Source: JAHQVK01 sp036788295 (lineage in GTDB: Bacteria; Myxococcota; Kuafuiibacteriia; Kuafuiibacteriales; Kuafuiibacteriaceae). From it: 64,000 nt of DNA. Of this stretch, positions 1 to 7,413 are shown in pieces (positions within the stretch are counted from its first letter, which is position 1; each line of letters begins with the position of its first letter). The position numbers and the translations under genes were made by a program. The stretch covers positions 1-64,000 of the forward strand of contig DAIQNR010000024.1 of the NCBI GenBank assembly GCA_036788295.1. The letters run 5' to 3'. Below the pieces are notes generated by a model. That model was not told where the DNA came from and did no database searches. It was given only the letters and a program-made list of their open reading frames with translations.

Positions 1-18
1 GTCGCCGGGATCTTCTCC

Positions 19-51
19 GCCCCGCTCAGGTCTCCTGGGCGGGGCTTTTTT
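19..51 (+). terminator. Rho-independent terminator of an upstream gene
   Basis: A perfect 7-bp stem (GCCCCGC at 19-25, GCGGGGC at 39-45) with a further inner pairing (CAGG/CCTG at 27-30/34-37) and a three-base loop is followed by six T residues at 46-51. This is a classic intrinsic terminator for a plus-strand gene ending before the window. Confidence 0.85.
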
Positions 52-85
52 CGTTTCTGGCCCTTGCTGCCAAAGCCGCCGCGCG

Positions 86-553
86 TTGTTCTCTGTCCCC
101 GTGTTCCCCACCGAGCCACGCCGCGCTTGGACGTTCCCGGAGGCGGTCTACGCCGTGGTCTCGCTCATCCCCTCGGGCCGAGTCTCGAGCTACGGCCAGG
201 TCGCCACCTACGTCACGACCCCTCGCCACGCCCGAGCGGTTGGAGCCGCGCTGCGCGAGCTGCTGCCCGACCGGGCCGAAGAGATCCCGTGGCACCGGGT
301 GATCAACGCTTCGGGCCGCATCGCGGTCCGCGGCGACGTGCGGCGGCCTCCCGTGCAGCGGTCGAAGCTCGAGTCCGAAGGCGTCCTCATCGAAGACAGC
401 GGACGCATCGACCTGCGCCGCTTCGGCTGGGCCGGCCCACCCGAGACCTGGGAGCCGCCGTTTCCGTTTCCCCTCCCGCTATTGACCCGGGCTCAACCCG
501 GCGGAGCTCGCCATGGCCGACTTCACCCACCTTCATCTTCACACCGCCTATAG
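86..553 (+). CDS. Alkyltransferase-like protein (MGMT/ATL family)
   Basis: DNA-binding protein of the O6-alkylguanine alkyltransferase fold. The active-site motif reads PWHRVINASGRI, with Trp where true methyltransferases have the acceptor Cys (PCHRV). The protein should therefore recognise O6-alkylguanine and flag it for nucleotide excision repair without removing the alkyl group. The helix-turn-helix region (SSYGQVATYV, then PRHARAVGAAL carrying the Arg finger) is intact. The start is uncertain: TTG at 86 gives 155 residues and GTG at 101 gives 150; neither has a clear Shine-Dalgarno. The usual family length is about 100-110. The extra C-terminal tail is read through the ribosome-binding region and first codons of dnaE, which it overlaps by 41 bp. 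Confidence 0.85.
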   Translation: MFSVPVFPTEPRRAWTFPEAVYAVVSLIPSGRVSSYGQVATYVTTPRHARAVGAALRELLPDRAEEIPWHRVINASGRIAVRGDVRRPPVQRSKLESEGVLIEDSGRIDLRRFGWAGPPETWEPPFPFPLPLLTRAQPGGARHGRLHPPSSSHRL

Positions 554-3500
554 CTTTCTCGACGGTGCGATCCACCTCGCCGATCTCGTCCCCCGCGTGA
601 CCGAGCTCGGGATGGACGCGTGCGCCATCACCGACCACGGCAACCTGTTTGGCGCCATCGACTTCTACCGGCGGGCCCAGCAAGCGGGGGTGAAGCCGAT
701 CCTCGGCGCCGAGCTCTATGTCGCCGCCTCCGACATGCGGGAGCGGTCCGACCAGCCCACCCACCACCTCGTCGTGCTCGCCGAAAACCAGACCGGGTGG
801 AGAAACCTCATGGAGCTGGTGACCAGGGGGCATCGCGAGGGCTTCTACCGCCGCCCCCGGGTGGACAAGCGGCTGCTCGCCCAAAACGCAGAGGGGCTCA
901 TCGCCACCACCGCGTGCCTCGGCGGCGAGGTCCCGAGGGCCGCCAAGGACGGGGACATGGACGGGGCAAAATTGGCGGCAGAGGAGCTGAGGGCGATCTT
1001 CGGGAGGGACCGCCTGTTTCTCGAGCTGCAGGAGAACGGTCGGCCCGAGCAGCGGGTCGCCAACGATGCCCTCAAGCAGCTCGCGAAGGATCTCGAGCTC
1101 CCCCTGCTCGCGACCAACGACGTGCACTACATGACCAAAGAGGACGCCGCCGCCCACGACGTCTTGATGGCCATCGGGTACCAAAAGCAGCGCAGCGATC
1201 CCTCGCGGTACCGCCGGGGCTCGGACGCCTTCTATTTGCGCTCCCCCGAACAGATGCGGGCCCTGTTCTCCGACTGCCCCGAGGCGATCGACAATACGCG
1301 GCGGATCACCGAGATGGTGAAGCTCCAGCTCGAGCTGGGCCAGCCCCGGCTCCCCACCTTCGTCACCCCGGACGACTCCGATCTCGTGACCCACCTGCAG
1401 GCTCGAACCCGCGCCGGGCTCGAGCAGCGCTTCGGCGAGCTGAGCTACCGGGTAGACAAGGACGCGTACCGAGCGAGGCTAGAGGAGGAGCTGTCGATCA
1501 TCGTGTCGATGCAGTTCCCCGGCTACTTTCTCATCGTCGCCGATTTCATCAACTGGGCCAAGAAGAACGACATCCCAGTGGGTCCAGGACGGGGCTCGGG
1601 TGCCGGCTCTCTCGTCGCCTACGCGCTCGGCATCACCGACCTCGACCCCATCCCCTACAACCTCCTCTTCGAGCGCTTCCTCAACCCGGAGCGGGTGAGC
1701 ATGCCCGACTTCGACGTCGATTTTTGCCAGGAGCGCCGCGGCGAGGTCATCGAGTACGTGACCCGAAAGTACGGGGAGACCAAGGTCGGTCAGATCGCGA
1801 CCTTCGCCCAGATGAAGGCGAAGTCGGTCATCAAGGACGTGGCCCGGTGCCTCGAGCTGCCGTTCACGGAGGTCAACGAGCTCACGAAGCTGCTTCCGAA
1901 CGTCTACAAGGACGACAAGGGCAACGCGAAGCCGATCACCATCGAAAAGGCGCTCGAGATCGAACCGAAGCTTCGGGCGAAGATGGAGGAGAGCGAGACC
2001 TATCGGGAGGTCATCGACATCGCGCGAAAACTCGAGGGTCTCTACCGGCAAGCGGGCATGCACGCCGCGGGGGTCGTGATCGGCGACGACGACCTCTGGA
2101 AGCAGGTCCCGTGCTTCTCCGGCAGCGACGGCGAGCTCGTCACCATGTTCAACATGGGGGACGTCGAAGACGCCGGCCTGGTGAAGTTCGACTTCCTGGG
2201 CCTCAAGACGCTCGACGTCATCTATCACGCCGAGCGCCACGTCAACGAGCGCATCGCGCGAGAGCTCGCCGAGAAGGACCTCGCGTCCCTGAGTCGCCAC
2301 CCCCACATCGCCGCCCTCGGCGCGGACCTGCTCGAAGCGCAGCTCGAAGCGGCCTACGTAGACCGCTCGGGGCGACGCGCCGCCGGTCTCGACCTCACCC
2401 TCCGCGCGAACCTTTTGCCGCTCGACGATCCCGCCGTGTACCGGCTGATGACCAAAGGGGCCACGCTTGGGGTCTTTCAGCTCGAATCCACCGGGTTTCA
2501 GGAGCTGCTCAAGCGCCTGAAGCCGGACCGATTCGAAGATGTGGTCGCCGCCGTCGCGCTGTATCGGCCCGGTCCGCTTCAGACCGGCATGGTCGATGAC
2601 TTCGTGGACTGCAAGCACGGTCGAAAGAAGGTGACCTACCCCCACCCGCTGCTCGAGCCGGTGCTCGAGCCCACCTACGGCGGCTTCGTCTACCAAGAGC
2701 AGGTGATGCAGGCGGCGCAGGTCATGGCCGGCTACTCGCTCGGCGGCGCGGATCTGTTGCGCCGCGCCATGGGCAAGAAGAAGGCCGAAGTCATGGCGAA
2801 GGAGCGGGAGAAGTTCGTGGCCGGGTGCGTCGAGCGCGACATCCCGGAGCCAAAGGCGGCCTCGGTCTTCGACCTCATGGAGAAGTTCGCGGGGTATGGG
2901 TTCAACAAGTCCCACTCCGCGGCCTACGCCTTGATCACCTACCAGACCGGCTACTTCAAGAGCCATTATCCGGTGGAGTTCATGGCCGCGCTCCTGTCCA
3001 CGGAGGTCGGCAACACCGACAACATCGTGAAATACATCGCCGAGGCTCGCGCGATGCAGATCCCGGTGCTGCAGCCGTCGGTCAACGAGTCCGACGTCTC
3101 CTTCACGGTGCAGAGCGACCGCATTCGGTTCGGGCTCGCTGCCATCAAGGGCCTCGGCGACGCCGCGCTCGCCGCCGTGCTCGAGGCCCGCCGGGAAGGG
3201 GGGCCGTTCCGGTCGCTGTATGACTTCTGTGAGCGGGTGCCGTCGAGGCAGATGAGCAAGAAGAACCTCGAGGTGCTCATCAAGTCCGGGGCCTTCGATG
3301 ACTTCGCCCGACCCCGGGCCCAGCTCGGCCGGGCCATCGAGGGCGCGGTGGAGGCGGCGCGCTCGGTCCAGAAGGCCAAGGAGAGCGGCCAGGGGAGCTT
3401 GTTTGGCCACTCGGCGCTCTCGGAGTCGGTGCGCCCCCGCGAAGTGTACGACGAGACGGTCGAGGAGTGGCCGGAGGACGAGCGTCTCGCCGCCGAGAAG

Positions 3501-4124
3501 GAGGCGATCGGGTTCTACATCACCGGGCACCCGCTCGACCGATACATCGAGGATGCCCGCGCCCTGGTCAGCGACACCCTGTCCGCGGTCGAGACCGCAG
3601 AACGGGACACCCGAATGGTCGTGTGCGCGCTGGCGACCGCGGTGCGGGACCGGCCGCTTCGGGATGGCAGCGGGCGAATGGCGTTCGTGACCCTCGAGGA
3701 CCGGACCGGCGTGCTCGAGGTGGTGGCTGGGGCCCGGGTCTTCGCCGAGGTCGAGCCGCTCCTCCGCGGGACCGACCCGCTCATCGCCCACATATCGGTG
3801 AGCGTGGCCGACGACGAGGGCGGGGGCCGCACCGTCCGGGCCCGGCTCACCGCGGCGGCGAGCCTCGCCGAGGCCAGACGCCAAAGGGCCCGTCTCATGA
3901 CCATCTATCTGCCCGAGGAGAAGGCCGAGCCGGAGCGGCTGGCCCGGTTTCGCGGGGTGGTCAAGAAGCACCCCGGGCGGTGCCGGGTGGAGGTGCGGGT
4001 GCGGGTGGAGGATGGCGCCGACGTGTTCCTCGCCCTGCCGAAGAGCGCGCTCGTCGATGCCACCGACCAAGTGATGCGGGAGGTCGAGGTCCTGTTTGGC
4101 GCGGGCACGGTGCGGTTTCGTTGA
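513..4124 (+). CDS. dnaE: DNA polymerase III subunit alpha
   Basis: Replicative polymerase, 1203 residues, close to the family length of about 1160. The N-terminal PHP domain begins FTHLHLHTAYSFLDGA and continues ACAITDHGNLFGAIDFY. The polymerase core has GPGRGSGAGSLVAYALG and the catalytic Asp cluster in PDFDVDFCQERRGEVIEY. The thumb/fingers segment YGFNKSHSAAYALITYQTGY and a C-terminal OB-fold region follow. It acts in the replisome with the beta clamp. The start ATG lies inside the 3' end of the alkyltransferase-like gene, which suggests co-transcription and possible translational coupling. It converges on the rhomboid gene with only 7 bp between stop codons, so no intrinsic terminator fits between them. 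Confidence 0.98.
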   Translation: MADFTHLHLHTAYSFLDGAIHLADLVPRVTELGMDACAITDHGNLFGAIDFYRRAQQAGVKPILGAELYVAASDMRERSDQPTHHLVVLAENQTGWRNLMELVTRGHREGFYRRPRVDKRLLAQNAEGLIATTACLGGEVPRAAKDGDMDGAKLAAEELRAIFGRDRLFLELQENGRPEQRVANDALKQLAKDLELPLLATNDVHYMTKEDAAAHDVLMAIGYQKQRSDPSRYRRGSDAFYLRSPEQMRALFSDCPEAIDNTRRITEMVKLQLELGQPRLPTFVTPDDSDLVTHLQARTRAGLEQRFGELSYRVDKDAYRARLEEELSIIVSMQFPGYFLIVADFINWAKKNDIPVGPGRGSGAGSLVAYALGITDLDPIPYNLLFERFLNPERVSMPDFDVDFCQERRGEVIEYVTRKYGETKVGQIATFAQMKAKSVIKDVARCLELPFTEVNELTKLLPNVYKDDKGNAKPITIEKALEIEPKLRAKMEESETYREVIDIARKLEGLYRQAGMHAAGVVIGDDDLWKQVPCFSGSDGELVTMFNMGDVEDAGLVKFDFLGLKTLDVIYHAERHVNERIARELAEKDLASLSRHPHIAALGADLLEAQLEAAYVDRSGRRAAGLDLTLRANLLPLDDPAVYRLMTKGATLGVFQLESTGFQELLKRLKPDRFEDVVAAVALYRPGPLQTGMVDDFVDCKHGRKKVTYPHPLLEPVLEPTYGGFVYQEQVMQAAQVMAGYSLGGADLLRRAMGKKKAEVMAKEREKFVAGCVERDIPEPKAASVFDLMEKFAGYGFNKSHSAAYALITYQTGYFKSHYPVEFMAALLSTEVGNTDNIVKYIAEARAMQIPVLQPSVNESDVSFTVQSDRIRFGLAAIKGLGDAALAAVLEARREGGPFRSLYDFCERVPSRQMSKKNLEVLIKSGAFDDFARPRAQLGRAIEGAVEAARSVQKAKESGQGSLFGHSALSESVRPREVYDETVEEWPEDERLAAEKEAIGFYITGHPLDRYIEDARALVSDTLSAVETAERDTRMVVCALATAVRDRPLRDGSGRMAFVTLEDRTGVLEVVAGARVFAEVEPLLRGTDPLIAHISVSVADDEGGGRTVRARLTAAASLAEARRQRARLMTIYLPEEKAEPERLARFRGVVKKHPGRCRVEVRVRVEDGADVFLALPKSALVDATDQVMREVEVLFGAGTVRFR

Positions 4125-4131
4125 GCGCACC

Positions 4132-5235
4132 TCAGCGGAGGCGCTCGGCGATGTCCCGCCGGCGCTTCGCCTCGCCGGTTCTTCCCGCCCGCTCGAGCTG
4201 CTCGGCCAGCGCGAAGTGGCCTTTGGCGTGGTGGGGCAAGGCCCGGGTGGCGAGCGTGCACGCGTCGATCGCCGCGTCGACATCGTCGCCATCGGCCTTC
4301 TCGACGCAGGCGCTGAGCGCCGCGTACTGGCCCGAGCGCCGGAAGCTGGTCCCCGCGTCGATGGTGAAGAACAAGAAGCGAATCGGGGCCGCGTCGTCCT
4401 TCAAGCGGTAGGGCTGGCCCCGGGCGTGGGCGATGGTCAGCGCGCTCGAGCCGAGCACCACCGCCATGCTGAAGAGCGCCGCTGCGGTCCAAATCCGGTA
4501 GCCAATGCGCCGCTGTGGGGGCCCCGGGGGGACCAGCCACCCGAGGAAAGCGCCGGCGAGCAGCCCAAAACCGTGGGCGAAGCCATCCACCCCGGGCAAA
4601 AACCCGAACATGAGGACGAGCAGGGCCCAGGACCTCATCGTCGGGTGGGCCTCTCGCTCCACCGGCCGGCGGCCTCGGGTCTGAACGAACGAAAGCCCGA
4701 TGAGCCCGCTGATCGCGCCCGATGCGCCCACGGACCCAGGAAAGAAGCCCGACGTCGCGGTGCCGACGACATAGCTGCCGAACATCGAGACCGCGCCGGT
4801 GAGCACGAAGAAGACGACCACCCGTTTTCGGCAGTGGATGCGCTCGACGAGCGGCCCCACGATGGTCAGCGCGTAGAGGTTGAACGCCACGTGCAGCAGG
4901 CTCCCGTGGGCGAACACGGAGCTGATGAAGCGCCACGGCTGGTTGTCTTGCACTTCGGTCGAGACGGTCGAGCCGAGCTGAAGCAAGGCGATCGGCCGAA
5001 ACCCAGCCAAAGACTCGGGCCCGGCGAGCAGCACCATGACCGCGTAGGTCATCATGATGTAGCCGACGATGAGCCCGGTGCCCGGAGCGACCGACAGCCC
5101 TTTGGGCAAGAGCGTCTCGACGAGCACCCCCTCGAGCCGAGAGCCGTGCAGGTAGTGGCCGCACTGACGGCACCGAACGAGCTGGGGCGTCGTCAGGGCG
5201 CCGCACTTCGGGCAGGTCTGGTCGTCGCGGAGCAT
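4132..5235 (-). CDS. Rhomboid-family intramembrane serine protease with zinc ribbon
   Basis: 367-residue membrane protein. The N-terminus carries a zinc-ribbon pattern (C8-x2-C11 and C22-x2-C25). About six hydrophobic segments follow, with the rhomboid signatures: the HGSLLHVAFN loop, the nucleophile GASG (Ser172) and the catalytic His in DGFAHGFG (His221). After the membrane core there is a soluble tail of roughly 100 residues whose end (AKGHFALAEQLERAGRTGEAKRRR) looks like one TPR hairpin. It is expected to cleave transmembrane segments in the inner membrane; its substrate is unknown. The zinc ribbon plus TPR tail is an unusual arrangement that probably provides cytosolic partner binding. 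It is convergent with dnaE. Confidence 0.88.
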   Translation of the reverse strand: MLRDDQTCPKCGALTTPQLVRCRQCGHYLHGSRLEGVLVETLLPKGLSVAPGTGLIVGYIMMTYAVMVLLAGPESLAGFRPIALLQLGSTVSTEVQDNQPWRFISSVFAHGSLLHVAFNLYALTIVGPLVERIHCRKRVVVFFVLTGAVSMFGSYVVGTATSGFFPGSVGASGAISGLIGLSFVQTRGRRPVEREAHPTMRSWALLVLMFGFLPGVDGFAHGFGLLAGAFLGWLVPPGPPQRRIGYRIWTAAALFSMAVVLGSSALTIAHARGQPYRLKDDAAPIRFLFFTIDAGTSFRRSGQYAALSACVEKADGDDVDAAIDACTLATRALPHHAKGHFALAEQLERAGRTGEAKRRRDIAERLR

Positions 5236-5281
5236 GAGCGGCTGCTAGCGCAGGCAGGCGGTAGAAGACAAACCACGCCGC

Positions 5282-5911
5282 TCAGCGCTGCTTCGCTCGC
5301 GCGGCGATCTTGGCGTCGAGCGCCTGCTTTTCCTCGGGTGCGACGAGCCGATCCACCTGCGTGCTCGGCTTCTTCGCCGGAACCGCCGCCCCCTGGTGGG
5401 ACGCCGCCTCGAGCTTCTGCGCCTGCGCCCTCGACACCGGGACCGGCGCGCGGGCCGGCTCCGGAGCGCGGGGCGCTGCCGCCGCGGCGCTTTCAGGGGC
5501 GGCCCGAGGCGGGGGGGCGGCCCGAGGCGGGGGCGCGGCCCGAGGCGGGGGCGCGGCCCGAGGCGGGGGCGCGGCCCGAGCCGGGGGCGCATCCGACCGA
5601 GCCGTGGGCGCTTCGCTCTTCGCCCAGAGCGCCCCCCAGCCGGCGACCACCGCGGCTTTCGCTCCGTCCGCCCAGTCCCCCGCTGCGTGCAGCGCCGCGC
5701 TCGCCGCCGCCGAGAGACCGGCCCCCGCGGCGTCGAGCCCGGCTCCGACGCCGGCCCGGAGCCAGCCGAAGCCCTCCGCGACCGCCCGCTCTCCCCCGGC
5801 GTCGCGAAAGTGCCCGTAGGGCGTGTCCCCTTCGATGCGAACCGAGACCGATACCCAGCCGGCGGCCGCGAGTCCGGACACGATCAGTCCTAATTTCCAT
5901 GCCCTGCGCAC
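5282..5911 (-). CDS. Hypothetical membrane-anchored Ala/Pro-rich protein
   Basis: 209 residues, function not recognised. Residues 4-24 (AWKLGLIVSGLAAAGWVSVSV) form one hydrophobic N-terminal segment, an anchor or uncleaved signal without a lipobox. The middle is Ala/Gly-rich and probably helical. From about residue 105 a proline-rich stretch repeats RAAPPP several times, encoded by an 18-bp DNA repeat. The tail is charged (PEEKQALDAKIAARAKQR). The layout resembles a periplasmic tether or linker protein. It lies 46 bp upstream of the rhomboid gene on the same strand, so the two may be co-transcribed. Composition and frame support a real gene, but no family is claimed. Confidence 0.6.
   Translation of the reverse strand: MRRAWKLGLIVSGLAAAGWVSVSVRIEGDTPYGHFRDAGGERAVAEGFGWLRAGVGAGLDAAGAGLSAAASAALHAAGDWADGAKAAVVAGWGALWAKSEAPTARSDAPPARAAPPPRAAPPPRAAPPPRAAPPPRAAPESAAAAAPRAPEPARAPVPVSRAQAQKLEAASHQGAAVPAKKPSTQVDRLVAPEEKQALDAKIAARAKQR
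5499..5590. repeat. 18-bp tandem repeat, about five units, inside a coding region
   Basis: The plus strand shows about five consecutive copies of an 18-bp unit close to GGCCCGAGGCGGGGGCGC, with one-base variants at the first and last copies. The unit is a multiple of three and encodes RAAPPP on the minus strand, so copy-number change would lengthen the linker without shifting the frame. Confidence 0.85.
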
Positions 5912-6008
5912 GTCCCGAACCTACCTGGCCCCGGCCCGGCCGCAACTTTTCGACCTCGAATTGATGTCGCATGCCGCCGCAGGAGGGCGCAGATGAACCT
6001 ACGTCCGC

Positions 6009-6749
6009 TCACGACGCGAGCGGGACCGCGTTCGGGCGGAGGGCGGCGCGGGCTGCGTCGGCGAGCGCGCGGGCGTCGGCGAAGCGGCGAGGATCGAGCG
6101 GGGGGAGGATATCGAGGCCGATCCTCGCCCCTGGGCCGCTGGCGAACCCGAGGTAGTGGGGGACAAACGCGTCGTCGCCCACCCAGGCGAGGTCGCGGTC
6201 GGCAAACCGGAGCCGGACCGGCACCACCGGGACGTTCGCGATCCGGGCCGCGCCGAAGATCCCCCGGTGAAACGGGAGCACGTCGTCGCCAAAGGACGTC
6301 GTGCCCTCGGGAAAGTTGAGCACCGAGGCCCCCGCCGCGAGCCCCCGAATCGCGGACCTCAGGACGCGAAAGCCGCTGTGCGCGTTGCCACGGACGATGA
6401 ACTGCACCCCGAGCGCGCGCCCCACCGCCCCGACGAACGGCCACGCCGCCACCTCGCTCTTCGCGATGGGGAGCACCGGGAGCACGGCGGCGAGCACCAG
6501 GGGGTCCACGTAGCCGAGGTGGTTCATGACCACGACCTTCGGCCCAGGGGGGAAGCGGCCGGTCACATCGAGGTCGATCTCGTGGATCTTGCAGAACTCC
6601 CGGGCGGTGCGGGCAAGAAACTCCGCGCGAAGCAGCGCTCCGTCCTCGTCGCCGACGGTCCGGACCCCGCGCACCACCCGAAAGGCGAACCCGAGGGTGC
6701 GGACCGCTCGGACCGAGAAGCGGAACGGGCGAAGCAGGAGGGTGCGCAT
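6009..6749 (-). CDS. 1-acyl-sn-glycerol-3-phosphate acyltransferase family (PlsC-like)
   Basis: 246 residues. It has the acyltransferase block I NHLGYVD (H-x4-D, His77/Asp82), which performs acyl transfer, and block III FPEGTTS (around residue 146) for glycerol-phosphate binding. The N-terminal Arg-rich hydrophobic helix fits an inner-membrane peripheral enzyme. It likely acylates lysophosphatidic acid or another lysophospholipid; the exact acceptor cannot be read from the sequence. The upstream GNAT gene ends 3 bp before this start, so the two are almost certainly one transcript. Confidence 0.9.
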   Translation of the reverse strand: MRTLLLRPFRFSVRAVRTLGFAFRVVRGVRTVGDEDGALLRAEFLARTAREFCKIHEIDLDVTGRFPPGPKVVVMNHLGYVDPLVLAAVLPVLPIAKSEVAAWPFVGAVGRALGVQFIVRGNAHSGFRVLRSAIRGLAAGASVLNFPEGTTSFGDDVLPFHRGIFGAARIANVPVVPVRLRFADRDLAWVGDDAFVPHYLGFASGPGARIGLDILPPLDPRRFADARALADAARAALRPNAVPLAS

Positions 6750-6752
6750 GGC

Positions 6753-7304
6753 TCAGGCCCGGGCGATCTCGCGGGAAGGCAGGACGTCCACCGCCGGCGC
6801 GGCGTCGCTCACCAGGCCGAGCTTCGCGAACCGGTGGCGCAGCGTCTCGAACGCGGCTCGGTCGATGCACGACACGATCCGGCCCCGCCCCGGCCCGTAG
6901 AAGTCATCCCGCACGCCCACCTCTTTGGCCCCGAGCATGCGGTGCAGGGCGCGGGCCGCCTCGTTGCCCGGCTCCACCGTGAACCAGCACACGTCCACTC
7001 GGTCGGCGATGGCGGCGACGTAGGCCCGCAGCAGTTGGACGACCGCTCGGGACCCCTGGAAGGCGGGCCGGATCGCGAGCGTCGTGCAGTAGGACTCCCG
7101 ATCCTTCGTGAAAGAGAGCAAGTAGCCAGCAGGGGCGCCGCCGGCCTCGAGCAAGAAGCAGCTGTCGCCGAAGAATTCGCAGCATAGGCGAACGTAGTAG
7201 GGGCCGAGCGTGCCCTCCTCGTCGTCCCCGAACATCTCCTGCTCGAGCTGCATCAAGAGCGAAAAATCTTCGGGGCCGAGGGGACGAATGGCGTAGCGCG
7301 TCAT
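6753..7304 (-). CDS. GNAT-family N-acetyltransferase
   Basis: 183 residues starting at ATG 7304 (MTRYAIRPLGPEDFSLL), the usual GNAT opening of beta1 followed by an acidic helix. Further support comes from the beta4-loop LAIRPAFQGSRAVVQLL, where the acetyl-CoA pyrophosphate loop appears as QGSRAV instead of the canonical Q/R-x-x-G-x-G/A, and from VEPGNEAARALHRMLGAKEVG near the end. A longer in-frame reading to 7610 exists but adds low-complexity sequence unrelated to the family, so the internal ATG was chosen. The gene directly precedes the PlsC-like acyltransferase. The substrate is unknown; a lipid- or protein-modifying role would fit the neighbour but is inference. Confidence 0.85.
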   Translation of the reverse strand: MTRYAIRPLGPEDFSLLMQLEQEMFGDDEEGTLGPYYVRLCCEFFGDSCFLLEAGGAPAGYLLSFTKDRESYCTTLAIRPAFQGSRAVVQLLRAYVAAIADRVDVCWFTVEPGNEAARALHRMLGAKEVGVRDDFYGPGRGRIVSCIDRAAFETLRHRFAKLGLVSDAAPAVDVLPSREIARA

Positions 7305-7413
7305 GGGCGAACCTGGGCACCCACTCTCGCCGCCGCTCGTGACGAAACCGCGCTGTTCCGTCGAAGAGTTCGGGCGTTTCGGTGAAATTTCGCTCCGCTT
7401 GGTTTCGCCCCGC

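Noticed and set aside
1479..4292. 937-codon open frame opposite dnaE
   Set aside because: Antisense shadow of dnaE, rich in His/Leu/Arg without motifs.
5499..5590. Possible CRISPR-like or regulatory tandem repeat
   Set aside because: Units are directly adjacent, of 18 bp with no spacers, and in phase with a protein (RAAPPP repeat).
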